From the NCBI RefSeq assembly GCF_024758005.1, contig NZ_CP103288.1, positions 3,162,001 to 3,226,000 on the forward strand: a DNA stretch of 64,000 bases. Direction: 5' to 3'. Source of the stretch: Pseudarthrobacter sp. NS4. GTDB taxonomy: Bacteria; Actinomycetota; Actinomycetes; Actinomycetales; Micrococcaceae. This document shows positions 43,302-52,435 of this stretch, piece after piece. The notes beneath the pieces are model-generated. The model ran no database searches, had not been told where the DNA came from, and saw nothing but the letters and a program-made list of their open reading frames with translations. The translations under genes and the position numbers were made by a program. Each line of letters opens with the position of its first letter. Within the stretch, counting starts at the first letter, position 1.

Positions 43302-44087
43302 TTACGTCCTCCGGTGCACCCGGCGACGTGCATCCCGGGCTCCTGGCTCCAGCTGCGGCTGCCGCAGGAGGCGCAGGTTGAACCAACAGAACAGGGCCAG
43401 CCCCATGTACAGGGACAGCTCCATCGCTTCGGCATATTCCGAGATCACATAATTAGGCGTCGGCCACACCAGCAGGCGGAAGAGGCGATAACCGGCGGCC
43501 AGCAGGAAGGCAGGCACCAGACACAGCGGAGGGACCAGCAGTCGCATGGACGCAAGATGCCGCCACCGTTTGCCCACCGCCGCCCACACCAGTGGTGCAC
43601 AGACGCCGTACAGGCTGGCAACGAGCATGGCAGGGGGGATCAGCTCCATCACGCCCCGGATGTTGTGCACAGTGGTCTCCCCCTGGCGGTTGACCGCTGC
43701 CATGTCTTCGGGTGTGTCCCAGCCGAAGATGCGCTGGCCCCAGGAGATCTCCTCGCCCGTAAGAAACCAGACGCCGAGCGTGACCAGGCCGTAAAGCAGT
43801 GCCATGCCCTTGAGTCCCATACTCAGCAGGCGGATCGTAATGAGGGGCAGGAAAATGCTTGCGCCCAGCAGGCAGAGGAACTGGAGCCATTCAACCAGGG
43901 AGTCCTCGCTGACGAGCCAGAGATAGAAGTCCCTGAAGGGAACAGTGGCCGCAACGACGACGGTGAGCACAAAGGGGATCAGGGCCAATACCGTGGCTTG
44001 GCACAGGGGAATTCTCCAAGCCTGGGAATCACTTCTGAAATGCTCAGCCGCGCGCGTGTACCACCGATGTTCTTTTGATCCCTTCAC
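43302..44087 (-). CDS. Polytopic membrane protein of unknown function
   Basis: 261 residues with six or seven hydrophobic segments (about 30-52, 62-85, 90-110, 150-172, 185-205, 225-245). The middle loop has WFLTGEEISWGQRIFGWDTP, a striking conserved-looking motif that I cannot link to a named family. The longest frame reaches 44225, but the GTG at 44087 has an excellent GAGGAG site 4 bases before it and is preferred. C-terminal tail strongly basic. Single gene. Confidence 0.7.
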   Translation of the reverse strand: MKGSKEHRWYTRAAEHFRSDSQAWRIPLCQATVLALIPFVLTVVVAATVPFRDFYLWLVSEDSLVEWLQFLCLLGASIFLPLITIRLLSMGLKGMALLYGLVTLGVWFLTGEEISWGQRIFGWDTPEDMAAVNRQGETTVHNIRGVMELIPPAMLVASLYGVCAPLVWAAVGKRWRHLASMRLLVPPLCLVPAFLLAAGYRLFRLLVWPTPNYVISEYAEAMELSLYMGLALFCWFNLRLLRQPQLEPGARDARRRVHRRT

Positions 44088-44237
44088 GGTACTCCTCGAC
44101 CGGTCCGCCTCAACGCTGTCGTGTCCAGGTCCCCAAGGAAGCTGGTGCCCCTGCTGACCATTAACCTCCGGTGCTGCAGCAGGCCGCACGAGTAGCGAGT
44201 ACTTGGATTTTGACGGGAACGGCACTTGGAGACGACA

Positions 44238-44300
44238 AAACCGCGGCTTGTTTGCGAAGCCGGGCCGTGATGGTCCGGATCTGCGTACAAGCCGCGGTTT
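44238..44300 (-). terminator. Terminator of the sir-cysH-cysD-cysN operon
   Basis: AAACCGCGGCTTGT pairs with ACAAGCCGCGGTTT around a 35-nt loop that itself contains smaller pairings. It lies 13 bp after cysN. Confidence 0.8.
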
Positions 44301-44312
44301 CGCGGGCAGAAC

Positions 44313-45716
44313 CTAGATGCTGTAGCGCTCGTCCTCGTGGTCGCCCGGGTGGTCTTTGACCAGGCCGGCGGCCAGCGTGTTGCCGTCCAGGGGGTCGATC
44401 ACCAGGAACGCTCCCGTGCGGCGGTGGTGCAGGTAGTTCTCCAGCGGCAGCGGCGCGGCGAGCCGGAGCTGCGCGTGGCCGATGTCGTTCAGTTCCAGCG
44501 TGGACGCCGGTTCCAGCTTGAAGGACGCCAGGTCCAGCTTGCCGCCAACATTGCGCACCAGCGCCTGGACCGTTCGCGTACCATGCTTGACCAGTACCTT
44601 GGCGCCCTCGCGAAGGGGCTTCGGGGACAGCCAGCACAGCGAGGCGTACAGGTCCGCCGAAGCTTCACGGACGGTGCCTGCAGCGGCAATGGTGTCACCG
44701 CGTGCCACGTCGAACTCCTCGGCCAGCCGGATCGCCACGGACTGCGGGGCAGCGGCTTCCTCCAGGGAGGCCCCGGCGAAGTCGATGCCCACCACGGTGG
44801 TGGTGCGGGGGCCCTGGCCGGGGGTCAGGACGGACACCTTGTCCCCCACCTTGACTGAGCCTTCTGTGATCTGGCCGGCGTACGCACGGTAGTCGCGGTA
44901 GGCCTCCACGTCCAGTCCGGCTGCGACGGCGTCGGGAGCCAGGGCGCCCTGCGGCCGGATGACCAGCTGGACCGGGAAGCGGAAGCTTTCCAGGTGGCTT
45001 TCCAGTTCGTCGGCTGCGGGCAGGGTTTCGAGGACCTCGAGCAGCGCCGGTCCGGTGTACCAGGGAGTGCGCCCGGAGCGCTCCACCACGTTGTCACCGT
45101 CGAGGGCGGACACCGGAACCACCAGCAGGTCGGTGATGCCGTCGGAACCGAGGCCCAGTTCGCGGCCTACCTGCTGCACGTCGGCTTCGATCTCGCGGAA
45201 CACGGATTCGCTGAAGTCCACCAGGTCGATCTTGTTGACGGCCACGATCACGTGCGCCACGCGCAGCAGCTGCAGCACGGACAGGTGCCTGCGGGTCTGC
45301 TCCAGGACACCCTTGCGGGCGTCAATGAGTACGACGACGGCATCCGCAGTGGAAGCGCCGGTCACCGTGTTCTTGGTGTACTGAACGTGCCCGGGGCAGT
45401 CGGCCAGGATGAAGCTGCGGCGGTCGGTGGCGAAGTAGCGGTAGGCGACGTCGATGGTGATGCCCTGTTCGCGCTCGGCACGCAGTCCGTCGGTCAGCAG
45501 GGCCAGGTCGATGCCGCCCTTCTCCCCGCCGAAGCCCCGGTCCGCGGAGGTGCGGGCAACGGCGTCGAGCGTGTCAGCCAGGATGGCCTTGGAATCGTGC
45601 AGGAGGCGGCCCACCAGTGTGGACTTGCCGTCGTCGACCGATCCCGCGGTGGCGAACCGGAAGAGCGTCGTGGGCAGTGATGTCTCGAGCTTGGCGGCCA
45701 GTGTGTCGGTGCTCAT
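44313..45716 (-). CDS. cysN: Sulfate adenylyltransferase large (GTPase) subunit
   Basis: 467 residues. GTPase motifs: GSVDDGKSTLVGRLLHD (P-loop), DCPGHVQYTKN (G3) and VNKIDLVDF (G4); two beta-barrel domains follow as in EF-Tu-like CysN. With CysD it makes adenylylsulfate (APS), GTP hydrolysis driving the reaction. No APS kinase domain is fused to it, in line with a pathway that reduces APS directly. The start overlaps the cysD stop (TAATG). Confidence 0.95.
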   Translation of the reverse strand: MSTDTLAAKLETSLPTTLFRFATAGSVDDGKSTLVGRLLHDSKAILADTLDAVARTSADRGFGGEKGGIDLALLTDGLRAEREQGITIDVAYRYFATDRRSFILADCPGHVQYTKNTVTGASTADAVVVLIDARKGVLEQTRRHLSVLQLLRVAHVIVAVNKIDLVDFSESVFREIEADVQQVGRELGLGSDGITDLLVVPVSALDGDNVVERSGRTPWYTGPALLEVLETLPAADELESHLESFRFPVQLVIRPQGALAPDAVAAGLDVEAYRDYRAYAGQITEGSVKVGDKVSVLTPGQGPRTTTVVGIDFAGASLEEAAAPQSVAIRLAEEFDVARGDTIAAAGTVREASADLYASLCWLSPKPLREGAKVLVKHGTRTVQALVRNVGGKLDLASFKLEPASTLELNDIGHAQLRLAAPLPLENYLHHRRTGAFLVIDPLDGNTLAAGLVKDHPGDHEDERYSI

Positions 45717-46663
45717 TAGAAATACCCGTCCTTCTTGCGGTCTTCCATGGCTGCCTCGGAGATGCGGTCATCTGCGCGGGTGGCGCCACGTTCGGTCAGG
45801 GTGGAGGCAGCGACTTCAACCACAACGTCGGCCACCGTGTACGCGTCGGACTCGACGGCACCGGTGCAGGACATGTCCCCCACTGTGCGGTAGCGGACGG
45901 TCTTGGTGATGACGTCCTCGTGCGGCAGCGGCTGGGACACCTCGCCCACTGCGCGCCACATCCCGTCGCGGGCGAAAACCTCGCGCTCGTGGGCGTAGTA
46001 CAGGCCGGGCAGTTCGATGTTCTCGCGCTCGATGTAGCGCCAGATGTCCAGCTCAGTCCAGTTGCTGATGGGGAACGCGCGGACGTGCTGGCCAACGGTA
46101 TGGCGGCCGTTGTACAGGTTCCACAGCTCCGGGCGCTGGTTGCGCGGATCCCACTGGCCGAACTCGTCGCGCAGGCTCAGGATGCGCTCCTTGGCGCGGG
46201 CCTTGTCCTCGTCGCGGCGGCCGCCGCCGAAGACGGCGTCGAACTTGTTTTGCTGGATGGCGTCCAGCAGCGGGACGGTCTGCAGCGGGTTGCGGGTGCC
46301 GTCGGCGCGCTCGGCGAGCTCGCCGCGGTCAATGAACTCCTGGACGGAGCCGACCACGAGCTTCAGTCCGAGCCGCTCGACGGTCCGGTCACGGAAGTCG
46401 ATGACCTCGGGGAAGTTGTGGCCGGTGTCCACGTGCAGCACGGGGAACGGAACCTTGCCGGGCCAGAATGCCTTGGTGGCCAGGTGCAGCATCACCACGG
46501 AGTCCTTGCCGCCGGAGAACAGCAGGGCAGGCTTCTCGAACTCGGCAACAACCTCGCGGATGATGTGGATGGCTTCGGACTCGAGGGTGTCCAGGCTGGA
46601 GAGGCGCGTGGAAACGGCGGCGTCAGTCACCTGGGTGGTCTCCTCGGTTAGGGAAGTGCTCAT
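45716..46663 (-). CDS. cysD: Sulfate adenylyltransferase small subunit
   Basis: 315 residues. PP-loop ATP pyrophosphatase motif LLFSGGKDSVVMLHLA, then FPVLHVDTGHNFPEVIDFRD and GRRDEDKARAKERILSLRD, all standard CysD. The ATG at 46663 overlaps the cysH stop as ATGA, which fixes the start. It works as a complex with CysN, next in the operon. Confidence 0.96.
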   Translation of the reverse strand: MSTSLTEETTQVTDAAVSTRLSSLDTLESEAIHIIREVVAEFEKPALLFSGGKDSVVMLHLATKAFWPGKVPFPVLHVDTGHNFPEVIDFRDRTVERLGLKLVVGSVQEFIDRGELAERADGTRNPLQTVPLLDAIQQNKFDAVFGGGRRDEDKARAKERILSLRDEFGQWDPRNQRPELWNLYNGRHTVGQHVRAFPISNWTELDIWRYIERENIELPGLYYAHEREVFARDGMWRAVGEVSQPLPHEDVITKTVRYRTVGDMSCTGAVESDAYTVADVVVEVAASTLTERGATRADDRISEAAMEDRKKDGYF

Positions 46664-47505
46664 ACGTGTAGTCCGCATTCTGTCTTGTCGGAGCCTGCCC
46701 AGCGGCCGGCGCGGGGGTCAGCGCCGGGCGCCACCTTCCGCGTGCAGGGCTGGCAGCCAATGGAGGGGTAACCCTGGGAAAGCAGCGGGTTGACGGGCAG
46801 GAGGTTGTCGTCCGAGTACTGGACAAGCTGGTCGAAAGTCCACGCGGCCACAGGGTTGACCTTGACCAGGCCGTTGGCCTCGTCCCAGGTCACGAGCGGC
46901 GTGTTGGTGCGGGTGGGTGCTTCGTCGCGGCGGACACCGGTGAACCACACTTCATAGCCGGACAGGGTACGGCGCAGCGGGGCCACCTTGCGGAGGGCGC
47001 AGCACTGGGCAGCGTCGCGGGCGAAGAGATCCTTGCCCAGGAGCCGGTCCTGCTGCTCCACCGTGTTCTCGGGGAGGACGTCCACCACGTTGACGCGGAG
47101 GTTCGCGGCCACCTCATCGCGCGTGGCGTAGGTCTCCGGGAAGTGGTAGCCGGTCTCCAGGAACAGGACGTCGACGCCGGGCAGCTGGTCCGCAACGAGG
47201 GCGGGCAGGACGGCGTCGGCCATGGAGCAGGCGACGGCGACGGCGGGCAGGTCGAAGTTGCGCTCCACCCAGGCAATAACATCGCGGGCAGGGGCGTCCC
47301 AGCCGAGCTCGGCGGCGCCGGACTCGGCGAGGGCCTTGAGCTCTTCCTTGCTGCGGTGCTTGGGAGCGCCGGCTACGGTGGCGTCCACCTTGGCTGAGGC
47401 GACCGCCGGCTCAACTACCGGGTCTACCCCGAGGGCATGCTTGGGCCCACGGCCGCCGGGGTCCCCGGCCGAGCTTGCGAGGTTGGGGTGCGGCTGGGGA
47501 CTCAC
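46660..47505 (-). CDS. cysH: Assimilatory APS reductase (CysH, iron-sulfur type)
   Basis: 281 residues. A PP-loop-like reductase core follows a variable N-terminus of about 60 residues. Cys pairs AAQCCALRK and GCQPCTRKV ligate the 4Fe-4S cluster that marks APS (not PAPS) reductases, and the C-terminal ECGLH carries the reactive Cys. It reduces APS to sulfite with thioredoxin. The GTG start overlaps the sir stop (GTGA) and the stop overlaps cysD. Confidence 0.94.
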   Translation of the reverse strand: MSPQPHPNLASSAGDPGGRGPKHALGVDPVVEPAVASAKVDATVAGAPKHRSKEELKALAESGAAELGWDAPARDVIAWVERNFDLPAVAVACSMADAVLPALVADQLPGVDVLFLETGYHFPETYATRDEVAANLRVNVVDVLPENTVEQQDRLLGKDLFARDAAQCCALRKVAPLRRTLSGYEVWFTGVRRDEAPTRTNTPLVTWDEANGLVKVNPVAAWTFDQLVQYSDDNLLPVNPLLSQGYPSIGCQPCTRKVAPGADPRAGRWAGSDKTECGLHV

Positions 47506-49247
47506 TGGAGTGCCTCCTCGTCTGCTGCGTGGGCCCACTCGGCGAAGGTCTGGCCCTCGGCCCGCTGGGCAACGAACGTCCGGACAACGCGCTCGACGTA
47601 GTCGGGCAGGTCGTCAACGTAAACCTTCAGGCCGCGGACGGTGCGTCCCAGGCCTGCTTCCTCGCGGTCGCTGGAAGCCAGCCCGCCGCCGAGGTGGACC
47701 TGGAAACCCGGGGAGGGGTCGCCGTCGGGCGTGGGAAGCATCATGCCCTTGAGTCCGATGTCCGCGGTCTGGATGCGGGCGCAGGAGTTGGGGCAGCCGT
47801 TGATGTGGAGGGACAGCGCGTGCGGCAGCTCGCCGGAGGCCGCCAGGTCCGCCAGCCGGCGTTCCAGCTCGGCCACGGCGGTGGCGGCCGTGTGCTTGGT
47901 CTCCACGATGGCCAGCTTGCAGTACTCGATGCCCGTGCAGGCGATGGTGCCACGGCGGAATACGGACGGACGGGCGGACAGGCCCAGGGCGTCCAGCTCG
48001 GCCACCAGGGGCTCAACGTGGTCCTTCTCGACGTCCAGGACAACGAGCTTCTGGTGCGGGGTGGTGCGCAGCCGGTAGGAACTGCGGGCCTCGAGGGTGT
48101 CCGCAAGCTTCACCAGGGTTGAACCGGAGAGCCGGCCGGCCAGCGGGGTGGCGCCGATAAAGAACTTGCCGTCCTTCTGCTCGTGCACGCCGATGTGGTC
48201 GCCCGGAGTGGTGGGCCTGGGCGCGGCGGGGCCGTCGGCCAGCTTGTAGCCCAGGTACTCGTCCTCGAGGATCTGGCGGAACTTCTCCGGGCCCCAGTCG
48301 GCCATCAGGAACTTCAGGCGGGCCTTGGTACGCATGCGCCGGTAACCGTAGTCGCGGAAGATGCTGGTGACGCCCAGCCATACGTCCGCTGCCTGCTCGG
48401 GCTTCACGAAGGCGCCGAGGCGCTTGCCGAGCATGGGGTTGGTGGAGAGCGCCCCGCCGGCCCAGAGGTCGTACCCGATGCCGAGTTCGGGGTGGCGGAT
48501 ACCCACCAGGGCGAAGTCGTTGATCTCGTGGACCACGTCCTGGCTCGGGTGCCCGGTGATGGCGGTCTTGTACTTGCGGGGCAGGTTGGACAGCAGCGGG
48601 TTGCCGATGAAGCGCTCCCCCAGCTCCTCGATCAGCGGGGTGGGGTCGATGATCTCGTCCTTGGCGATGCCGGCCACGGGCGAGCCCAGGATGACGCGGG
48701 GTACGTCGCCGCAGGCCTCGGTGGTGGACAGGCCAACGCCTTCCAGGCGGTTCCAGATCTCGGGGATGTCCTCCACCCGGATCCAGTGCAGCTGGATGTT
48801 CTGGCGGTCGGTGAGGTCAGCGGAATCCCGGGCGAAGTCCACGGAGATCTGGCCGATGACGCGCAGCTGCTCGGTGGTGAGCGCACCGCCGTCGATCCTC
48901 ACGCGGAGCATGAAGTACTTGTCTTCGAGCTCGTGCGGCTCGAGTGTTGCGGTCTTGCCGCCGTCGATTCCCTGCTTGCGCTGGGTGTACAGGCCCCACC
49001 AGCGGAACCGGCCGTGCAGGTCCTGGCCGGGGATGGCGTCGAAGCCCTCTTTGGCGTAGATGGTCTCGATACGCTCGCGCACGTTGAGGCCGTCGTCTTC
49101 CTGTTTCCAGGTTTCGTTGGCGTTCAGGGGCGTTTTGCCGTCCACTTTCCACTGTCCGTGCGGCTTTGCAGCGGGACGGGACGGGCGGGCGGGGCGCTTG
49201 GTGGCAGCGGAGTCCGCGGACGCTCCGGCTAGAGCTGTATCAGTCAT
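47502..49247 (-). CDS. sir: Ferredoxin-type sulfite reductase (siroheme, 4Fe-4S)
   Basis: 581 residues, two-fold ferrite-reductase repeat. The first half has TDRQNIQLHWIRVEDIPEIW and GDVPRVILGSPVAG. The cluster and siroheme ligands are CTGIEYCKLA and NGCPNSCAR near residues 440 and 485. It reduces sulfite to sulfide with six electrons from ferredoxin; nitrite reductase activity cannot be excluded from sequence, but the operon argues for sulfite. An ATG at 49247 opens the operon. A TGTGACGC box lies 28 bp upstream. Confidence 0.93.
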   Translation of the reverse strand: MTDTALAGASADSAATKRPARPSRPAAKPHGQWKVDGKTPLNANETWKQEDDGLNVRERIETIYAKEGFDAIPGQDLHGRFRWWGLYTQRKQGIDGGKTATLEPHELEDKYFMLRVRIDGGALTTEQLRVIGQISVDFARDSADLTDRQNIQLHWIRVEDIPEIWNRLEGVGLSTTEACGDVPRVILGSPVAGIAKDEIIDPTPLIEELGERFIGNPLLSNLPRKYKTAITGHPSQDVVHEINDFALVGIRHPELGIGYDLWAGGALSTNPMLGKRLGAFVKPEQAADVWLGVTSIFRDYGYRRMRTKARLKFLMADWGPEKFRQILEDEYLGYKLADGPAAPRPTTPGDHIGVHEQKDGKFFIGATPLAGRLSGSTLVKLADTLEARSSYRLRTTPHQKLVVLDVEKDHVEPLVAELDALGLSARPSVFRRGTIACTGIEYCKLAIVETKHTAATAVAELERRLADLAASGELPHALSLHINGCPNSCARIQTADIGLKGMMLPTPDGDPSPGFQVHLGGGLASSDREEAGLGRTVRGLKVYVDDLPDYVERVVRTFVAQRAEGQTFAEWAHAADEEALQ

Positions 49248-49274
49248 GCATCGACTGTAGGTCCCGCCCGAATT

Positions 49275-49282
49275 GCGTCACA
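49275..49282 (-). promoter_or_regulatory. TGTGACGC box before sir
   Basis: GCGTCACA (plus strand) in the 54-bp gap between the CbiX-like gene and sir, followed by AAAGGCC as also seen near the siroheme synthase boxes. Confidence 0.5.
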
Positions 49283-49301
49283 AAGGCCCGGAAACGCTAA
49301 G

Positions 49302-50195
49302 TCACCTAGGGAAATATTTCGTCACGAAACGCCGAACGGCCTTGAAGAAGCCACCCTGCTGTGCATCGGCCGGCTCCTTCCTGGGTGCCTGCGCGGGGTC
49401 TTTTTCGGGCGCTTTGGCGGGTTCTTCCGCTGGCTCTTCCGGAGCTGCCGAAGTGGCCGCGTCCCGGGACTTTGCGACGGCGGCGTCGTACCGCTCCAGG
49501 GCAATCTCTGCGAGCACGGGGGACGGCAGCAGCGGCTCGGTGACCAGGTCGGCGCCCGCCTTGGCCAGCTGGTCGTGGAAGAAGCCCGGTGCCAGGAGGT
49601 ACGAGGCAATCACCACCCGCCCGCCGACATACACCGCCCCTGCGGACTCCCCCGCCCCGGCACCCCCGTCCAGTTCCTCGCGAAGCATTGCGACGGCGTC
49701 GGGCACGGAAGGCTTGGCGGAGGCACCATAGGCGGCCACCATCCGGTTGGGCCGCAGCTCCTGGAGCTGGCCCAGCAATTCCTCCACGCTGATGGCGGCG
49801 TTGGGGTTGGACGAGCCGGCGGCGGCCAGCACGATCACGTCGTTGTCCGTCACGCCGGCTTCGCGGAGCCGCTGGTCAAGCAGCGCCGCCAGGCGGGGAT
49901 CCGGGCCCAGCGGTGCGGCCGCAGCGCTGCCCGGCCGGCTCTTCACTGCCCGTGCGATGTCCACCTTCACGTGGTATCCCACGCTCAGCAGCAACGGCAC
50001 CACGACGGCGGACTCCCCCTCCGGCAGGCCCGCCACCACGTCCACCAGGTCGGGCTGCTGGACATCCACGTACGCTTCCCGGACATCGAGGCCGGGGCGG
50101 AGGGCGGCGATTTCAGCGCGCAGGGCGTTGACCTCCGCGGCTCCTTGTGTGTTCGACGTCCCATGGGCGCAGGCGATCATGACGGGGCTGTTCAT
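49302..50195 (-). CDS. CbiX/SirB-like sirohydrochlorin chelatase family protein
   Basis: 297 residues. A CbiX-type double domain: MIACAHGTSNTQGAAEVNAL at the start with the catalytic His, YVDVQQPDLVDVVAGLPEG and VVPLLLSVGYHVKVDIARAV with a second His. The second half has NDVIVLAAAGSSNPNA, a degenerate repeat. A low-complexity Glu/Pro/Ala tail and a short basic end (FFKAVRRFVTKYFPR) follow. It probably inserts iron into sirohydrochlorin for siroheme, in step with the siroheme synthase. The ATG at 50195 lacks a good ribosome site. Confidence 0.85.
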   Translation of the reverse strand: MNSPVMIACAHGTSNTQGAAEVNALRAEIAALRPGLDVREAYVDVQQPDLVDVVAGLPEGESAVVVPLLLSVGYHVKVDIARAVKSRPGSAAAAPLGPDPRLAALLDQRLREAGVTDNDVIVLAAAGSSNPNAAISVEELLGQLQELRPNRMVAAYGASAKPSVPDAVAMLREELDGGAGAGESAGAVYVGGRVVIASYLLAPGFFHDQLAKAGADLVTEPLLPSPVLAEIALERYDAAVAKSRDAATSAAPEEPAEEPAKAPEKDPAQAPRKEPADAQQGGFFKAVRRFVTKYFPR

Positions 50196-50255
50196 AGGGG
50201 CTAGCGTAACGTTGGACCAGCCCTGACCGCCCTCTTTGAATTGCCGGGACGCTCC

Positions 50256-50924
50256 ATGACCTTCCCTTTTGACTTCGCCCTGGTTTGGCTGGACCTGGCC
50301 GGTGTCTTCTTCTTTGCCGTCTCGGGATCGCTGCTGGCCGCCCGGAAGAGGTTCGACATCCTGGGCTCGCTCCTTTTGGCCTCGCTGGTGTCGCTCGGTG
50401 GCGGCGTGATCCGCGACATCATCCTGAATACCGTCCCGGCAGCCTTCACCAATCCCGCCTACCTGGTGCCGCCGCTGCTGGCGACGTTCCTGGTGTACTT
50501 CCTGTTTTCCAGCCTGCAGCGCTTCACCTCCCTGCTGGTCCTGTTCGACGCCGGCGGGCTGGCGCTGTTCTGCATCACCGGCACGCTGAAGGCCCTTTCG
50601 TTGGGGATGAACCCGTTCGCGGCGGTCCTTCTGGGCGTCGCAACTGCAGTAGGCGGCGGGCTGCTGCGCGACATCACTGCCAATGAGATCCCTCAACTGT
50701 TCAATGCGAGGGACCTTTACGCGCTCCCCGCGTTCAGCGGATCGGCTCTGACCTCTGTGCTGTGGGTGTCGGGTTCATTCAATGCACTGAGTGCGTGCCT
50801 GGTGGCGGCTGTCGTTTTTGCCTTCCGGGTGGTGGCATGGCGCCGTTCCTGGTACGTTCCGCTGGCCGTCCGCGGCTGGCACCGGGCGGGGCTTGAGGGC
50901 GGCGAATCACGGGTCCGCGATTAG
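50256..50924 (+). CDS. TRIC-type trimeric cation channel family protein (UPF0126)
   Basis: 222 residues with seven membrane segments in two homologous halves. Each half has the glycine-rich GGGVIRDI / GGGLLRDI motif (VSLGGGVIRDIILNTVPAAF and AVGGGLLRDITANEIPQLF) typical of bacterial TRIC channels (YicG family). The frame also allows a TTG at 50241, but ATG 50256 fits the family. Forms a pair with the acidic protein 7 bp downstream. Confidence 0.9.
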   Translation: MTFPFDFALVWLDLAGVFFFAVSGSLLAARKRFDILGSLLLASLVSLGGGVIRDIILNTVPAAFTNPAYLVPPLLATFLVYFLFSSLQRFTSLLVLFDAGGLALFCITGTLKALSLGMNPFAAVLLGVATAVGGGLLRDITANEIPQLFNARDLYALPAFSGSALTSVLWVSGSFNALSACLVAAVVFAFRVVAWRRSWYVPLAVRGWHRAGLEGGESRVRD

Positions 50925-50931
50925 CTAGGAT

Positions 50932-51366
50932 ATGAGCATGACTGACATGTTCCTCGAGAAGTTCCGCGCGCTTGTTCCGAAGTATCTCGAGGATGAATGG
51001 CAGGAAGAGGACGGGCTGTTAGTCGAAGAGCTGGACAAGGCCCTGGCCGACCACCAGTTCCAGATCCCGCTGGTCCTGCGGGAGTTCTACCTGGCACTGG
51101 GTGGCTGCGAGGACCTCATGGAGGCCTACCACTACTTCTGGGACCCGGAAGAGCTCGAAGTGGACGACGAAGGTTTCCTCATGTTCCTTGAGGATGAGCA
51201 AGAGCAGTTCACGTGGGGTTTCCGTGTGGGCGACCTCAGCGTCCCCGACCCCATCGTTTACCGCCGCAACAATGCCCGCGGCCAGTGGAAGTCTGAAGAA
51301 GGCACGTTCTCGGAGTTCGTGTTCGACATGTTCGAGTGGGCCTTCGAGGAAGACGAAGAGGACTAG
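50932..51366 (+). CDS. Acidic SUKH-like (SMI1/KNR4-type) protein
   Basis: 144 residues, very rich in Glu and Asp, ending in EEDEED. The centre reads IPLVLREFYLALGGCEDLME ... YHYFWDPEELEVDDEGFLMF, similar to SMI1/KNR4 (SUKH) proteins, where the loop after REFY and the strand at the Trp are typical. Many SUKH proteins are immunity factors against contact-dependent or polymorphic toxins, but no toxin gene is visible nearby, and others are housekeeping. It follows the TRIC gene by 7 bp. Confidence 0.6.
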   Translation: MSMTDMFLEKFRALVPKYLEDEWQEEDGLLVEELDKALADHQFQIPLVLREFYLALGGCEDLMEAYHYFWDPEELEVDDEGFLMFLEDEQEQFTWGFRVGDLSVPDPIVYRRNNARGQWKSEEGTFSEFVFDMFEWAFEEDEED

Positions 51367-51487
51367 GGTTACTCCCGCCCGGCGCGCCGGGGCTTGGTTC
51401 CAACGGCGGCCGACCGAAATGCGGAACTTATAGCCTCGCACTGGGCTTCGGACCCCGGAATCGCGGGGTTTGTTTTTCCCGCGGCGG

Positions 51488-52360
51488 CTAAAAGTTACGC
51501 ATCTGCGTCCGCTCCCATTCCTCCCCTCGCGGGAAAACGCCGCAGCGCCTCAACTCGAGCACCGCAAGGACCTCAGCGACCATGTCGTCTGGGGAATAGA
51601 CGACGTCTTCGTAGTAGTACCGGAGCACCAGATAGCCGCCCAAAATGCTCTTGTTGTTCCGCCGTTGGTCCTTCTTGACGGACCGTGGCTCAAAATGCGT
51701 GGACCCGTCGGTCTCCACTACAAGGCATTCCTCGATCAGGAAGTCGACCTCACCCACGCCTGGAATGAGGACATGGCGCCGTACCCGTAGACCCGCCCTT
51801 GCAAAATGGCTGTTGGCGAGCACCTCGAGTACGGAGTCTGCCCTGGGGATCACCATATCCAGGATCTTCCGTGTCTTCCCGTTTCGCCGCCCGGTTGACC
51901 TCGAATACAGAAACTCCAGTGAGATGTCGCCCCTGCCCACGGCCGATTGCACCATGACCAGCGACTCCAGCTCGGGCAGGCATCGCAGACCGTGCAGGAG
52001 CACGTCCGCCAGGCCTGCAACCGGGAGCCACGCGTGCTTGGGATGTTTGGGCCGGCCGTGCTCAAACAAGCCGGACGTTTGCACCGGATGGCTGCGGCAG
52101 ATGTGTAAAGCTGCGGCATCCTTCAAGGTCCACAGCGTGTACGCCGGTGCTGCCGACAGGCAGGTCAGCAGCCCTCCGTGTTTCACAGCCTGCAGCAAAG
52201 GATTCACCCCCGACGGAATTCCGTAGACACCACGGCTGGACCTGACGATATTGCCCTCGGCGACTGCCTTGTTCACTGCCGCGCGGCCAAACCCGGCCCG
52301 TTCGAGCTGTGACGTTCGCGCCACCCCGCCACGCCGCTGGAGATAGTCCGAGATATCCAC
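51488..52360 (-). CDS. AbiEi-type antitoxin-domain protein with DUF559 nuclease-like C-terminus
   Basis: About 290 residues. The N-terminal winged helix (about 1-65) reads ISDYLQRRGGVARTSQLERA ... GNIVRSSRGVYGIP, the AbiEi-antitoxin-like domain. The C-terminal part (about 190-285) has HVLIPGVGEVDFLIEECLVV ... ETDGSTHFEP ... DQRRNNKSIL, a DUF559/Vsr-like PD-(D/E)xK pattern with Asp and Glu in the expected order. This architecture is common in actinobacteria, usually without a paired AbiEii toxin, so toxin-antitoxin activity is not implied. I prefer the GTG at 52360 to the TTG at 52435. Confidence 0.75.
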   Translation of the reverse strand: MDISDYLQRRGGVARTSQLERAGFGRAAVNKAVAEGNIVRSSRGVYGIPSGVNPLLQAVKHGGLLTCLSAAPAYTLWTLKDAAALHICRSHPVQTSGLFEHGRPKHPKHAWLPVAGLADVLLHGLRCLPELESLVMVQSAVGRGDISLEFLYSRSTGRRNGKTRKILDMVIPRADSVLEVLANSHFARAGLRVRRHVLIPGVGEVDFLIEECLVVETDGSTHFEPRSVKKDQRRNNKSILGGYLVLRYYYEDVVYSPDDMVAEVLAVLELRRCGVFPRGEEWERTQMRNF

Positions 52361-52435
52361 CTGCTCAGACTGACGCAGCAGCGCCCGAGACCGTGAGGTC
52401 AGGGGGGCTATGTGCAAAAGATGCGGCAGTGGCAA

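Noticed and set aside
46664..46678. Upstream ATG for cysD
   Set aside because: The ATGA overlap with the cysH stop at 46660-46663 matches the coupling seen at all other junctions of the operon.
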